A DNA stretch of 64,000 nt from the NCBI GenBank assembly GCA_025769875.1, contig JAGFNK010000076.1:1-64000 (forward strand). The letters are read 5' to 3'. Source of the DNA: Russula earlei. Its lineage: Eukaryota; Basidiomycota; Agaricomycetes; Russulales; Russulaceae. This document shows positions 1 to 12,800 of this stretch, piece after piece. Made by a program: the position numbers and the translations under genes. Within the stretch, counting starts at the first letter, position 1. Each line of letters begins with the position of its first letter. The notes under the pieces were generated by a model. The model did not search any database, was not told the origin of the DNA, and was given only the letters and a program-made list of their open reading frames with translations.

Positions 1-1430
1 CGACACGAGTTTGTTGGAGCTATAGGAATATGACTATGTACACTATTAGGAGTGTAAAGGAATGTGTAGTACTGACCTCAGTCTTGTGTGTAGAAAACCG
101 AAAACGGATAACTAAAAAGCCAATTATTTACACGTACGGTCCGGATTGTCCGTTCGCGCGGCACTTAGTGGCTGCGAATACATAAGTTCACATATCCTTG
201 ATCGTCTGTCCAGAACAATTTCAACGTGACCGCTGCACCCAGCCTGAAAGTCACTAGAAAGTGCGCGTCCTGCATGCCCGGGCTTGCCAGTGTGAGGTCG
301 CACTCGCCTAGAATAGAGGCCCCTCCAATGGGCTGGGTGCTGGTTTCTACTAGTAGCCCGCGTCCAGAACCACTCGAAACTGAACATCGTCGGACCTTGC
401 GCCTGCCAGTGGCGTTGATACCGCTAAGGGAAGGGACTGAGAGAACTGAGATCATGGACGGCAAACATTGATTTCGAGTTCGTCGACGCTCAGACAGAAT
501 GGTATTGTAGTAGGATGCGCATGGCAGGAATTATTGCCTTTAGGACGCCTCAGGCTCAGATCTGGCGACCAAAGCAGCGCTAGTAGGATCACCACGTCAT
601 GCTATGGGAACAACCAATCAGACCCTACTTTCTGCCGCTTGAGCCCCGCATCACCCCTTCGTGGACTTGCATGCCAGGGCACGCCGTCTAAAGTCCCTTT
701 TTTTTGCAACGCCTCATATGACGATCCGTAAACTTTGAACCCTAACCGGCCTAACCCCTGGCAATGATGAGAACTTCGAAAGGGGAGTCGACGTGACCCA
801 CACAATTACTCTAGTCTGGGACGTACAGGACATACGTTAAAGCTGCAGTACTAGTGGCTGTGTGGATTCAGATGTGACATTGACACAATGCTAACCAACA
901 ATCCCCGTGCCGGACATACGCACAAGTCCAAGCATGCCTTGACGCGGGCGACTGGCCAAAATGTTGCGTTGCCTACATTCATCCTACGTATTCATCCCGA
1001 CGAGTACAGCCTGCATTGCAAACATGTGGTACTTGGAGGAGGGGAATGATGGCTTCAGTAGTTTGGCATAACTCCCCACTCGCTGCGACCACGTTTCTTG
1101 TTATTTTGCGTTCTTCAGTATTGCTTGCGCTCTACTGCCGAGGCTCGATATACGACGGGCGGCGCGAAAACGCGGTCAGCGTGGTCACGGTTCAAGTTAT
1201 ATTTTGCAGCAATGGGGAGTGTGGCTATGAAAACGACCATCTATAGACACGGACTCAGGATTGACGCCGTCTTGGATGTCTTTGATACCGAGGGAAAGAG
1301 ATGAGATCGATTTTAGTACAACCAGAAGTAAAACAGTCTAGTGGTGGTGGTGGTGGTGGTGGTGGGATTCCACACTCGACGTCCATTTACAGTAACAGGC
1401 TTCATCGGATCGGCACAGCTTGTTGCATTC
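1..1430. other. Left flank with no recognised gene
   Basis: No reading frame here resembles a known family and none can be joined by plausible splice sites into a coherent protein. A minus-strand frame at about 165-464 is open for roughly 100 codons, but it has no recognisable motif. The last part before 1431 is presumably the promoter and 5' leader of the NDUFAF5-like gene, with a GTG repeat about 65 bases upstream of its start. Confidence 0.4.
1341..1366. repeat. GTG trinucleotide microsatellite
   Basis: About eight perfect GTG copies sit 65-90 bases upstream of the NDUFAF5 start codon. They give an open Val or Gly run in some frames, which is an artefact of the repeat rather than coding sequence. 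Confidence 0.9.
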
Positions 1431-2830
1431 ATGTTCGCTGTCCGTCCAAGGCTTCCTCCCTTACGATCCCTCGCATCTTTATCACCTGCTCAGATCAATA
1501 CTGTTACTCAGAGTCCGTTTCGCGTGTTCGACAGACAGGCCAAACGCTTGCAAAAAGACCGTGCGGCAGCTCGCGATTGGGGAAATCGCAGCAGAACAGT
1601 TGACTATGTCCGAGATGAGGTAGCTAACAGGATGATAGAAAGATTTATGGCAAGTATGCCTCGGGAAGAGCGCTCAAATCACTTGGCTGAAATGCAGCCC
1701 AGGATATAAAGAAAAATTTCTCTTCCATCCTTGACCTCGGATCGGGTCCTGGCCATTTCTCCAAACTGCTCGAGTTGGATCGAACGCAGAAGGTGATGAT
1801 GCTAGACCTGAGCAGTAAGGGATGAACTCCTCCTTTCAACTTCTCGTTCGAACACCTTCCCAGAACTTACAGTTGAAAGAGACCCCGACTCGGAGTTTGA
1901 GGGTATGTGTGTCTCTCAGCTCTCAAACCTCTGCGTTTCGCGTACCTGACTGACTGTAGGCGAACAGTCCAGGTTGAGAGGCTCGTCGTAGACGAAGAGG
2001 AACTGCTCGATGCCATCCCACGGAACTCCCAGGAAGCAATAGTGTCATGTCTTAGTCTTCATTGGGTCAACGATCTACCAGGTAAGCAAATGGGTGATGT
2101 CGAATTGTAGAAATTGACAAGATTATCTCCAGGTGTGCTGGTACAGATCAAGGAAGCCCTAAAACCTGATGGTGTCTTCATGGGTGCCATCCTGGGAGGC
2201 GATACGCTCTTTGAGTTGCGCACCTCTCTTCAACTCGCAGAAGTCGAAAGAGAAGGTGGAATTTCTCCCCATATATCGCCCATGGCAGGCGCGTTTCATC
2301 CACCTCCGACTGAACTTCGTCCATGACTGTTGATGTAGATCCTCGTGACATGTCAAGTCTTATGAACCGTGCTGGCTTCACACTTCTCACTGTGGACGTC
2401 GACGAAGTCAAGGTGGCATATCCAAGTATGTGGGAGCTTCTAGACGACCTCAGGGACATGGGCGAGAATAACGCCATCGTCGGGCGGTGCGCACGGCATA
2501 ATTGATGCAAAACGCGAAGCTCATGATAGAATCAAGTCGGCATTTATTGCATAGAGACACGCTAGCCGCCGCATCAGCGATATACAAAGGTATGCTGAAG
2601 TAATGGAGCCGAAGTGCGCTAACCACCTGGACGTATAGAGCTCCACGGACAAGAGGACGGTACGGTACCAGCTACGTTCCAGGTCATCTACTTGGTCAGC
2701 TATATTTGTCACGTAGCCTTTCGTCTCACTCACAGTGCAAGTGTAGATTGGGTGGAAGCCAGCGCCGCAGCAGCCGAAGCCGTTGGAGAGAGGTTCGGGC
2801 AAAACGAGTCTCAAAGACGTTCTCGAATAG
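1431..2830 (+). CDS. NDUFAF5: NDUFAF5-like methyltransferase, complex I assembly factor
   Basis: The family is a mitochondrial matrix SAM-fold protein that hydroxylates an arginine of NDUFS7 during assembly of respiratory complex I. Here the start at 1431 gives a basic, mitochondrial-presequence-like N terminus, followed by the FDR...K..QKDRAA block, the SAM-binding [10 protein letters not shown] motif, [20 protein letters not shown] and [13 protein letters not shown]. The C terminus carries [11 protein letters not shown], then [11 protein letters not shown] and a final exon ending IGWKPAP...SLKDVLE. Several introns are needed. The first appears to be a GC-AG intron (1650-1702), which joins the MIERFM block to [13 protein letters not shown] in frame. 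A late intron ends just before the IGWKPAP codons. The neighbour TRM10 converges and stops 11 bases away. The identification is firm; some mid-gene junctions are inferred. Confidence 0.88.
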
Positions 2831-2841
2831 AGGGAAAGGGA

Positions 2842-3958
2842 TCACGCGGTTCCTTCCTCCGCCGTGTTTACGATACTCGTCCTGTCGGATGCTTCATGCG
2901 CAACACCATCTTGGAATTTACGCTTTGGTATGACTGCATATAATGACTGCTCCCAATCCCTTGTCTCCACCCATTTTACAAGAATCTCGAATACCTGGTT
3001 GACTGTGAGGACTTTTCTCGTTGGTAAATGCGATAGAAACCTCCCAATGGGAAGCTGTGCCGTACGGACACCCGATTCCCTGGCCTTATCTAGACAAAGG
3101 TTCTGCCGAGTCTTCCATGAAGAGAATCGCATTGCCAATATTGCCTGCGTACCTTATACCGGTTATGATCGCAGACTCCACCGATGATATAACTCTCTCC
3201 TTCCGTCAATTCCTCCAGGACCTCACTCGAGTCTGCAGTGAGATAGACCACCTGATCCCGCGACACCGGAGTTGAGAGCAATTTCTCTCGCTTGGCGCCA
3301 TCACAGTTATCTTCCCCAAGATATTTGTCACTTGGAGCGTCTCGAAAATTCTCGCGGTCTCCTGGAGAAGACTCTCCTGACTCGGAATTCTGAGCCCAGA
3401 GTACATCATAACCTTGAGTCCACCATTCCGTCCCGGCCCACCGTTTATATCCGTTGTTCAGTTTCTCCAGCCGAGCTAGTGTTCGACCATTGAGGGAGGT
3501 GAAGAGAAGCGATCGAAAAGGATTCGGAGAACGTCGATTAGCGCTGTAGACATAGGCTAGTTGCGAGCATAATGAAGTTATTTCCTGAGCAATGTGGGTC
3601 TCGTCGCGACATGGATGTCGAGCATAGAGGAACGTCGTACCTTGTCGCTCATTTTGTCGTCAAACCCTAAATCCAAGACCACTCTTGCGGCGAACGGTTC
3701 TTTTGCGTGATTCAATTTCGCTCGCTTTGCAGCCCTCTCGTCCTCTGGCAGTGGCTCCCCAGCGGAGATCCTCTCCGCCTTTATTCTCTTCTTCTCCTTC
3801 TTCGCCGCTTTCTCTCGAGCACGCCTTTCCAATTTTCGCTCTTCCAATTTGGCCATTTTGAGCGCCCTTTTTTGCGCCTTTTTCGAGAGAACTACGATCT
3901 CCGAAGGGGTTTCAGGTGAGGTCAGAATTTGAGAAGAGCCGGCTGGATCGTGTTCCAT
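2842..3958 (-). CDS. TRM10: tRNA (guanine-9) methyltransferase TRM10
   Basis: TRM10 is a SPOUT-class enzyme that methylates N1 of the purine at position 9 of tRNAs. The ATG at 3958 opens a lysine- and arginine-rich leader (KKAQKRALKMAKLEERKLER), followed by the VVLDLGFDDKMSDK motif. A short intron follows, then SLCSQLAYVYSANR, LARLEKLNNGYKRW, VVYLTADSSEVLEEL and the SPOUT core SYIIGGVCDHNRYK. After a second intron come LCLDKARESG..TAQLPIGRF, KVLTVNQVFEIL and the ending W.ETRDWEQSLYAVIPKRKF. All are in family order, so the gene looks intact. A divergent promoter of about 125 bases is shared with the thioesterase gene. Confidence 0.93.
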
Positions 3959-4083
3959 GGTGAGTTGAGGGTTTCAAGGTTGATTTCAAGGTTGAATCAA
4001 TGGCGGACTTGCGGACCGTGGCGCATGAGAGTGGTGTCGCTCATCGATCTACACATAGCCTTTTTCGCCGTGCCATATCACTT
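3959..4083. promoter_or_regulatory. Divergent promoter of TRM10 and the thioesterase
   Basis: Only 125 bases separate the two start codons, so the core promoters and 5' leaders of both genes must lie here or overlap the coding sequence. No clear TATA box was identified. The assignment rests on spacing. Confidence 0.5.
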
Positions 4084-5055
4084 ATGTCTGCACCTCTTAA
4101 ATCTCTTATATTCAGTCCTACAGCCAAGCACACAGCAACAGTCATTTTTCTCCACGTTGGTGTCAACATAGCTATATATACGTACATTCGACGGTCGTTG
4201 ATGAGACAGCTCTCAGGGTTTGGGTGATTCAGGACATGGGTGGAGTGATCCTGTTTCAAGGGTCCTTAGACCTGCACTACCCCACGTCAAGTGGATCTTA
4301 CCCCACGCGTAAGCCATAGGCCTCTAGGGAATTTATTTGTACACACTAATCTCGCATCATGACATCCCAGTCTGCCCGTTGCTGTCACTGCAAACTTTGG
4401 TATGACAATGCCCGCATGGTACATATCATCGCTTCTGCGGCATGCTCTGGTCTTATAATTCAGCATCCCCACTATCGGGCTCGCGCTTGCAGGTTCGACA
4501 TCAGGAGTTTCGATTTCGAGACCGGCGAGGACGAAGGCGGCATGCTACGAACGGTGTCCTCGGTCAATCAGCTTATCTCCGCAGAAGTTGATTCCGGCAT
4601 TGACCCTGGCCGGATTGTAATCGGTGGCTTCAGCCAAGGAGCAGCGATGAGCATCCTCACTGGCCTCACCAATGAGCGCAAGTTGGCGGGGATCGTCTGC
4701 CTGAGCGGTTGGGTAGTTCTGAGGAGTAAATTCAAAGCGGTCAGTGGGTTTCATTTTCTTTGGGATGAGAAACCTCCTCTGATATGGCCGCTTCAAGATG
4801 TCTTCTTCGCACGCGTCGTCAATCCCAATCTTCTGGGGTCACGGCACTGCTGACCCCATCGTCAGGTTCGAAATAGGCAAGTCGTCAGTAGAATATTTGA
4901 AGACGAACTTAGGCCTCCCTGCTGTCCCTTCTGGTGCATCTGATGCCGTGGCATTGAAAGGTGTCATGTTCAGAGAGTTTCCGGGGCTACAGCACGGTGC
5001 CTCGGCGGAGGAACTCATCGAGTTGAGGGAGTGGCTTGGCTCGGTTCTCTCGTGA
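4084..5055 (+). CDS. Acyl-protein thioesterase 1 (APT1 family)
   Basis: This alpha/beta hydrolase removes palmitate from S-acylated proteins in the cytosol. The start at 4084 gives MSAPLKSLIFSPTAKHTATVIFLH. An intron (4156-4216) then joins to GLGDSGHGWSDPV, continuing with PHVKWILPHA, VTANFGMTMPAW, FDIRSFDFETGEDEGGM and the nucleophile elbow GGFSQGAA. The remaining triad residues are visible: Asp in WGHGTADP and His in GLQHGAS. The last intron removes a segment after RSKFKA and the protein ends LREWLGSVLS. Length (about 240 codons) and residue order match the family, so the enzyme should be active. Longer upstream in-frame ATGs exist, for example at 4000, but the family N terminus favours 4084. 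Confidence 0.92.
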
Positions 5056-5414
5056 GACTAGGATTGATCGCCAACGGCATCGCTTCATGTCTTGTCCGAT
5101 CGAAATTCTTCACAGATTGATTGCGTGCTTGTATACGACGCGAACGGCAGAGTGATATTTGATCTACGTTTCAATGCATATTGTATAGATGTGTATGTTG
5201 CATCACGGCTATCTCCTGTATAGAGCCACAGTAGCGCTCCCGAACTAGCATCAGGTAAAATGCCTGGCAATGCAACGACATCTGGTAATTCATGCAAACG
5301 CTCTTATCTCAAGTAATGAGAATGTTCATATACTAACTAAGCCGTGTGTATTAATGGAAGAAGCAACCGAAGGCAATGGACAACATAAAATATGGCAAGG
5401 ATCGTTTGATACCA
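5056..5414. other. Convergent 3' intergenic stretch
   Basis: About 360 bases lie between the stop of the thioesterase gene (+) and the stop of the RNA polymerase I subunit gene (-). It must hold both 3' UTRs and polyadenylation signals. No gene was seen. Confidence 0.5.
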
Positions 5415-8400
5415 TTATTGAACCTGCAGTGAGATAGCAATGCCCATTGATGCCAGTTCCGCACACAAATACCGGAATACGAATGGCACAGCGACGATAT
5501 CCAACTCACTACCTTTGGCTTGGCCTCCTACAACATGGTTGGACGGGATTGTGATCGTGATATCCCCATTACTTCCAGGATTAAAATTCTGGTCTAGGAT
5601 ACTCCGTATTCGTGTGTCGCCATCGTTGGAGCCATCGCGACATACTCGACAGTGCACGCCTCCCGGGCCGGCCAATTTTGATATACCAATGTTAGTCGTT
5701 TCGTCGTAACCAAGCGAGATTATGCTACCGCAGGTCCGACATACCCAGGTCGTTGAATAGTCCGAGCAGTTCATAAGCCGATCTTGTAGTAAAAAGGATG
5801 TCCCGTGAGCGATGAGCGCGTCACGCTCCATTTCTCCAAAGCGGATGCCCCCAGCACGTTTCCGACCCTGGAGAATACGAGCGAGGTGAATGCCAAAGGT
5901 GAGCGATCGCTCTCGTGCTCCTCACCTTAACGGGTTGTCGTGTGAGTGGGTCAACAGGGCCAGTGGTCCGTACTTGAAACTTGTCAAGTACCATGTGCCG
6001 CAACCGCTGATAATAAACAACCCCGACGTATATATCAGCTGCAAATTCTTGACCTGTTATCCCCGAATACATTGGTTCATTTCCATAGTAATTGTATCCA
6101 GCAGCTCGAAGCTGCGTGCCGAAGTAATCTATTGCGGTATCTGATTCCGAGAATCTGTTGCAACGATCAGGACGCGAGAAATTGTAGATCGTAATTCACG
6201 AACGTGAACGGCGTGGCATCCTGTGCTAGGCCGTGCATGGCACCAGCTTTCCCAGCCATGCTCTCGACCAACATACCAATGGTCATGCGACTAGGGAAAG
6301 CATGTGGGTTAATAATGATATCCGGCTGGATCCCGCTTTCACTAAAAGGCATATCGACTACGGGCCATTTTTGGGAACAGACACCTTTCTGTCCATGCCG
6401 GGACGAGAATTTGTCGCCAATTACGGGAGAACGAGGAATCCTGAAAGTGATATGGATTTTTTGCAGCTCGGAATCACCGGCGTCGGAACCTGGTGTTTAT
6501 GTTCTTAAGTCATCGGAAACACCAAGCGAAGGATGATTACATGACGTACCAAGAAGACGTACTTGGTCAACATAACCGCTTTCGTCACCTTTGTACTTTA
6601 CAAAGCATGTTCGACTCGTGGTATCATCGACGTAAGCTGCGAGCGGATCGCCTGAAACCAACCTGGTTCCAATGAAGGGGAGGCCATCTAGATCGAGAAA
6701 CTGACAGCAAGGATGCTGCCTATCTCCCGGTTCGACTCTAATGTCCCGTCCAAGCCCAAAATGCAACGTAGGTGCGGCATTAGACTTTGATGCCCCTCGA
6801 GTCTCTTTCAGGTCAACAATTTGAGACTTGTATACGGTTCCATAGCCAAATCCGCGTTCGTGCGCCGACTTGTTCAAGATCATAGCATCCTCCATGTCAT
6901 AGCCTGTATAGGAGATGACCGCTACAATCGCATTGGTCCCATTTGGGAAAGAGTCCATAGCGTAAGTGTTGTGCAACTTAGGTCGAACCAACGGCGATTG
7001 TCCAGATTGTAACCGATAAAGTTTGTTATCTGTACGGTGATTCAGCGAGGTCGATGGAGTTCCCATTGTTTGCTTGCCCATCTGTCAAACAGTCATCGTA
7101 ATTGAGCCTTACGAGAAAATGTATGACGCACCTGACATTGATAAATGTTACGGGGGCTCTGATTAAAGTCCGAGAATGGTGTCATGTTCGCTAGAATGGA
7201 GAGAAAGTTCGTTGGTGCATGTTCAACATGTGTAGAGATTGCGAGTTCTATCTCATCGGGTGATATAGCAACGTCCATATATACTTGTTCAAATGATCCA
7301 ATATGGTCATCCTTTCCGTTAACGAGGTATTTGACAGAGCGCATCATACGTGAACGTGATGCAAAGAGGAACAACCCGGGGTACTGCCCGCCCTCAGACG
7401 GTAGGACAAGACCAATTTCCAGATCTAAAGGGATATCATAGATGCCTTCCGTCTTCCATATTCGTAAAGTAGTGGCAAGGGCTTTTACAACGGATGATTG
7501 GGCCCATCCGATTATGCGGCCGTCCAATTGTACGCAGATATTTTGGTTCCCGCTTACAGAAGGCGCGAAAGAATCAGTCATCCCTTGGGCGATAAGTAAA
7601 GTAGGGATGTGAGAGGCAGAGAGAGGGGAGGTGACAATGCGACACGTGCGAGAAAGGTGGTTGAGCAGACCACATGGAGATCCATCGGGTGTATGAACAG
7701 GGCATAGAAAACCTGGAAGCACGTCAGTCAAATGCAAAGAGCCCATCGGAAGGACAACCCAACCCCACGCCTCGGGAAGCAGCTTCCGCACCGTGGTCGT
7801 CTTAAGTTGTGCGAAAAAGGCGCCTCGATGAACGCATCTGAAATGGCTGATGTACCGATGCCAATTTAACTTTTCTGCGACGATCGTAAAACCTGCCGCC
7901 TGCTGTAGGTCAAGGCCAGTTGGTGACACTAGGTTCCCAGTGGCGAGAAAATTGGCCAACCGCGCTCCAATGTCAAAATTTACGCGTGCCAAGACCCTGT
8001 GGAGATATCGATCTTCAACAAACTATCAGTTCCGTTACTGAAGCGGAACCATTTCATTACCGTCCAAAAAATCAACCGATGCTTCTTGTTTTCGAACATC
8101 TTGAGTTATTTGATTGCGAACTTGATTGAGTGCTTCCTCGAGCTTTTCCTTGATAATCATGGCATACAAACTTCCCTGGCAGAAGGACTTCTTGATGTTG
8201 AGGAGAATCGGGGTTATCGACACTACAAGTCTTTGACACGATTGCGTACAGCTTTCTAAGCATAAACCTGTCTATGTTATGAGTGGCGGACATTAAAGCC
8301 AAGAAGGCTCACAGCGCACAGGAGCATCCTGAACTTGTCTCGAGGTGCATCGAGATGAACAAGAATGAGTTTTCTGACAAGCCAGGTGCCAACATCTAAG

Positions 8401-9601
8401 TTTGACCAATCCTCAGGCAGTCCTAATACAACGCGGAACTTGTCACCAAGATAATCCAAACACTGATCACTGCTGTGCAAGCCATATATCTTATAGCTGC
8501 GCAACAACAGTTCAGCACGATCAATCAAGAACGTATTTTTGTAGTCTTGCATCACGACACCTTCAAAGACTTCCTTGTCTGAGGCTCCAACTAATGCTTT
8601 CAAAAGGAGCATGATAGGTACGACGTATTCTTGTTTTCGCCAGCTAAACCGCAACATAGCATTACCGTTTGCCAGATAGTGGAGTGTGTTTGTAACACTA
8701 GTCTGGTCCGGGCGTACACAACGTATTTGAACGACGTAAGGGGTGTAGGAGGAACCACGGCTTTGGAAAGAGGGCCGGTTGAGAGCAATGACGTGATTCC
8801 TTCGAGGAAGGATGAGATAGCGAATCAGGCGTTCATTTCCGTTGATAATGAAGTATCCTCCAAATTCTTCGGGCTCTTCATGATGGCTCACGAGTTCCGC
8901 AGACGATAGGGCACGAAGATTGCAGCGAACAGACTGTATCACGGTCAAGATCGGTATAATGATGGCGGGTAGCACTTACTCGAACCATGATTGGAATTAG
9001 ACCACAGTCCTTGGTAACAGATCGTACTGTTTGATTTGCTTCGTCAACCTTCCAGCAAAGCTTTACGTTCATACGTCCACGGTAGGATGTCAATCTTTCT
9101 CTTGACTAGGAGGGGCATGCTTAGATTACAGACAAATTACGAGTTGGGGATGATTTGTGGGGAATGTGCCCACCTCGCTTGGGAAAACCTTTCGCTCTGT
9201 AGCACGTCGATCTCTGTCGGGGACCATAGGTCGCGCGATGGAGACCTGCTCGATCCAAACTTAAAATTTCTCAGTGGAAATGAAGTAATGCGAAGAACGC
9301 TCAAATTCTTACTGCTCAACCTATTTCCCCTGCCCTTGTAATTAGCTCCGGTTCCAGACTGCACTACTCCATCGAAGACCACACGCTCATCGATATCCTG
9401 TATCGCTAAGCTGAGGAGACCGCGGCCATCCCCGTCTCCGAAAGGTAGACCCGAGTCATCAAAAAGTGCATTGAATGATTCGATATGCGGTGCAACAAAC
9501 TCATTCAATATGGGATACGTAGAACTGTTGCTCGGAGGGCTCCTGAAAGCGGATTCCCGAGCCAAAGTGTTGAACGTATGTTTAGAACCGTCGTCTGGCA
9601 T
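5415..9601 (-). CDS. RPA2: RNA polymerase I second-largest subunit (RPA135/RPA2)
   Basis: This subunit forms half of the active-site cleft of the nucleolar polymerase that makes the large rRNA precursor. I chose the ATG at 9601 because it yields [16 protein letters not shown] and [15 protein letters not shown], the usual Pol I N terminus; longer frames to 9772 lack family similarity. Further on are [54 protein letters not shown] and [19 protein letters not shown] (the Pol I-type fork region). Then come [20 protein letters not shown] and a C-terminal zinc ribbon with CRTCG and CRVCRDG. Several small introns shift the frame (for example near 7090, 8250 and 8990). The MGTPSTSL and LYRLQSGQ blocks separate it from Pol II and Pol III paralogues. 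It appears intact. Confidence 0.93.
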
Positions 9602-9804
9602 ATCGGATGGAGGGATGTGAACGACTGGCCAAGAACGCGGTACAAAAAAAGGCTTACATAATCTACGCGTTCTTTCCAAAAAAGGGACGCGTTTGAGGCT
9701 CCGACTAAATGACTCGGCACGCGAGAGCGGGTCAATTGAACGAGGAATAATCCCTAGAGCATCGACGAACATCCTTCGACCACACCATCGAACCCTTCCC
9801 TCTA
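9602..9804. promoter_or_regulatory. Divergent promoter of RPA2 and the nucleoporin
   Basis: Two hundred bases separate the start codons of the Pol I subunit and the FG nucleoporin. This is inferred from spacing, and no specific element was recognised. Minus-strand open frames across it lack family similarity upstream of 9601. Confidence 0.45.
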
Positions 9805-12800
9805 ATGTTCGGAAATAGTGGCATCCAGTCCTCTTGGGTCAATCCTCAACAAAATCAACAGCAACCCCAGCAGCCGCAACAGCCACAAACCGGAACCGTG
9901 TTTGGTCAGCCAAGCGCGTTCGGCGCTGGAGGAGGTACGGGCCAAGCAACCTTTGAGATGTCCTTGGTTCCCTCGAGTAGAGTCTAATCTTTCCACTTAG
10001 TGTTTACATCCGGTGGATCGTTTGGTCAAAATCCACAGCCGCAGCCTCCGCAAACGAATTCGATGTTTGGGAACCTTGCTTCCAATCCTAATCCTACCCC
10101 TGCGACAGGGAGCTCAACGTTTGGTCAGTTTCTTTCATGACGCCTTGACATACTTCTTTTCCTTAAATTTAATTAGGGGCTTTTGGAAGTGGTAACACTA
10201 ATCCGTCTATGTTCGGTGCCGCGAAACCCACCACAGGGTTTGGCGCATTCGGTGGAGGAGGGACATCCGCTTTTGGCTCAGCTGGCGGAGCATTTAGTTC
10301 GACAACTCCTTCCCAGCCAGCCACGTCAAATACAGGCTTATTTGGGCAGCCGGGTGCGACTGGGAGCGCCTTTGGAAGCGGCACCTTCACCAACAAGCCG
10401 ACAACAAGCGCATTCGGCCCAACGACTTGTATGTTCATAGAAAATGATAATTTCTTGTACTGACTTTCTCACCGACTGTTTTCTTTGTAGCAAATCCAAA
10501 TGCAGGTCCCTATGATGGTGTTCCTCCTGTGACAACAGGGACAGCCAATCCAGCCTACAGTGTCTTCAGCGAGAAAGATCCCGCCAACGCAAATGCTACT
10601 TTGCAGTATCAAAGCATTACCTGCATGCCTCAGTACCGTGGCAATTCTTTTGAGGTAACTTTCTTTCGATCCCGTCTTCCTATCCCTTCTTGATCTGTGG
10701 CCGGATCGATTCTATTGTTTCCATCTTCTTATTTGTGCTATTAATAATCGACCTGGGAAGTGATTTGTTGATGCCTTTTCTTTTCAGGAGTTGCGAATGC
10801 AGGATTATCAGCAGAATCGAAAGACTGGTCAGTCAGCCTTTGCCAGCACAACGCAACCCCCCGCTACGACCAATCTATTCGGACAATCTACTCAACCCCA
10901 GCCCGCGAATCCCATCTTTGGTTCGTTTGGTAACACCAGTGCAAATAATGCAAGCACGGGTGGTGCCTTCGGCGGGCTGGGTCAAACCCCGACACAACCG
11001 ACGGGAGGTTTTGGTGCCTTTAACCAAACTTCTCAACAGCCTGCTGCCCAGCAACCGACAACGAGCGGGTTTGGGTCTTTCAATCAACCACAACAGCCTC
11101 AGAATACTGGCTTGTTCGGGGGGAATACTGCGTTTGGATCCCAAAATAAACCGTTAGGCAGTTTTGGTATGTCTTATGTCTTATAAGCTGTCTATAATTG
11201 GCGTATTTATCGCTGACTTATTATATCATAGGCAGTACTAACACCGCGTCGACTGGTCTTTTTGGGCAGACCAATACCGGTCAACCATCGACTGCCCCTA
11301 CCGGTCTATTCGGGCAAAATCAACCAGCTGGCAGTTCATTTGGTGGGGGTGCATTTGGTAAGTAGAGATGATGAAGCGCGGGTCACCATTAAACTCATTT
11401 CAAGCAGGTGCAAACACTACTAATCAGAAACCATCATCAATATTCGGGCCGCCTACCCAACCACAGCCTACGACTGGCAGCGGCTTTGGTTTATTTGGAT
11501 CTCAACAGCAGCAGACGCCACAAAACCAAGCTCAGCCGGGTACTACCGGACTCTTCGGGAGCCAGCCAGCGTTTGGGCAGGCGAACACGGCTCAGACGGG
11601 GCAGCCACAACAGGGTGGATGTACGTTATTATTCATGATTTACTGCTTGAATTCTAAAAACCCAAAATACAGTGTTTGGCGGTGCCCAGACCCAACAGCC
11701 TACTACAGGGCTCTTCGGGAATTCGGGAGGAAGCGGTCTATTCGGAAATACGCCGCAGCAGGGTGGTCAACAGCAGGTCGGGCCATCGTCTACTTTTGGC
11801 CTGTTTGGGAACAAGACAGCTACTCCAACAACAGGGGGGGGACTCTTTGGCAATAACGCTGCTGGCCAAACGAACACTTCCTCTATACCCCAGCAAACGA
11901 GCCTTTTCGGGAACGCATTTGGTCAGTCAGCTTCTCAGCCGGCGATTAACAGTTTCGGAGGCGGAACCAACCTGTTCGGCCGGCCGTCCGCCCCTGCTGT
12001 TGGTATAACACCATCCAGTACACAACCCATGGGAAGCTCCATGTTAGGTAGTACCCTCGGTACTTCTGCTCTTGGGCTTCCTGCTGTAGGTTCGCAGAGC
12101 CTTCAAGCCTCTATTGCGCAACCTGTTGTGACAAATCTCCCAATCTTCTCCCTCCTTCCGGCGTCGAGCGCTTCGACATTGGATACATCAACAACGAAGA
12201 AGAAAGTCAACTTGTTTGACTCAGTTAGGGCTCCCACGTCACGATCAATCGCTTATCAGCCTGTTCAGACAAGGCTGCGTGGCTATACCTCTACCACATC
12301 AAGTCCATCGTCTAACAATGGCTTGACGCTGTCTTTGACAACAGGAAAGCCCAATGCACTCAGTCTGACTTTGACGGGGAGTCCTGGGAAAGCCGCAAAA
12401 GGTTCCGAATCTTTCGGGACAAATCAGCTCAAGGCTGATGCAAGAGCGAGCTTCAAGAAGCTTGTACTTGACAAGAAGGTAGACGCTGCCGACCTTCTCA
12501 GGCGGTCGGGTGCGTCGCCAGGTCCAAAAAAGCCCGCTTTTAATGCCTCTCTCGCCATCGCAGCCCGTGAGAAAGAAGCGGCAGCCTTATCCACCTCATC
12601 ACCCGCTCGGATGCTTCCCTCGAACGACCGACGAACTGCGCTCGCACTGCCGGACCCTCATGCCCCAGATGAGAGTCCTACCACTCCTCAGGAAGGCGAT
12701 TACTGCGTCGAACCAAGCATCTCCACGCTCTCCAAACTCGGTTATGAAGAATTGGCCAGTGTAAAAGGCCTCGTCGTGAAGCGCGTAGGCTATGGGGAAA

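Noticed and set aside
9137..9772. Extended N terminus for the RNA polymerase I subunit from the ATG at 9772
   Set aside because: The family N terminus ([16 protein letters not shown]) begins right after the ATG at 9601. The extra 57 residues have no counterpart and would overlap the nucleoporin promoter.
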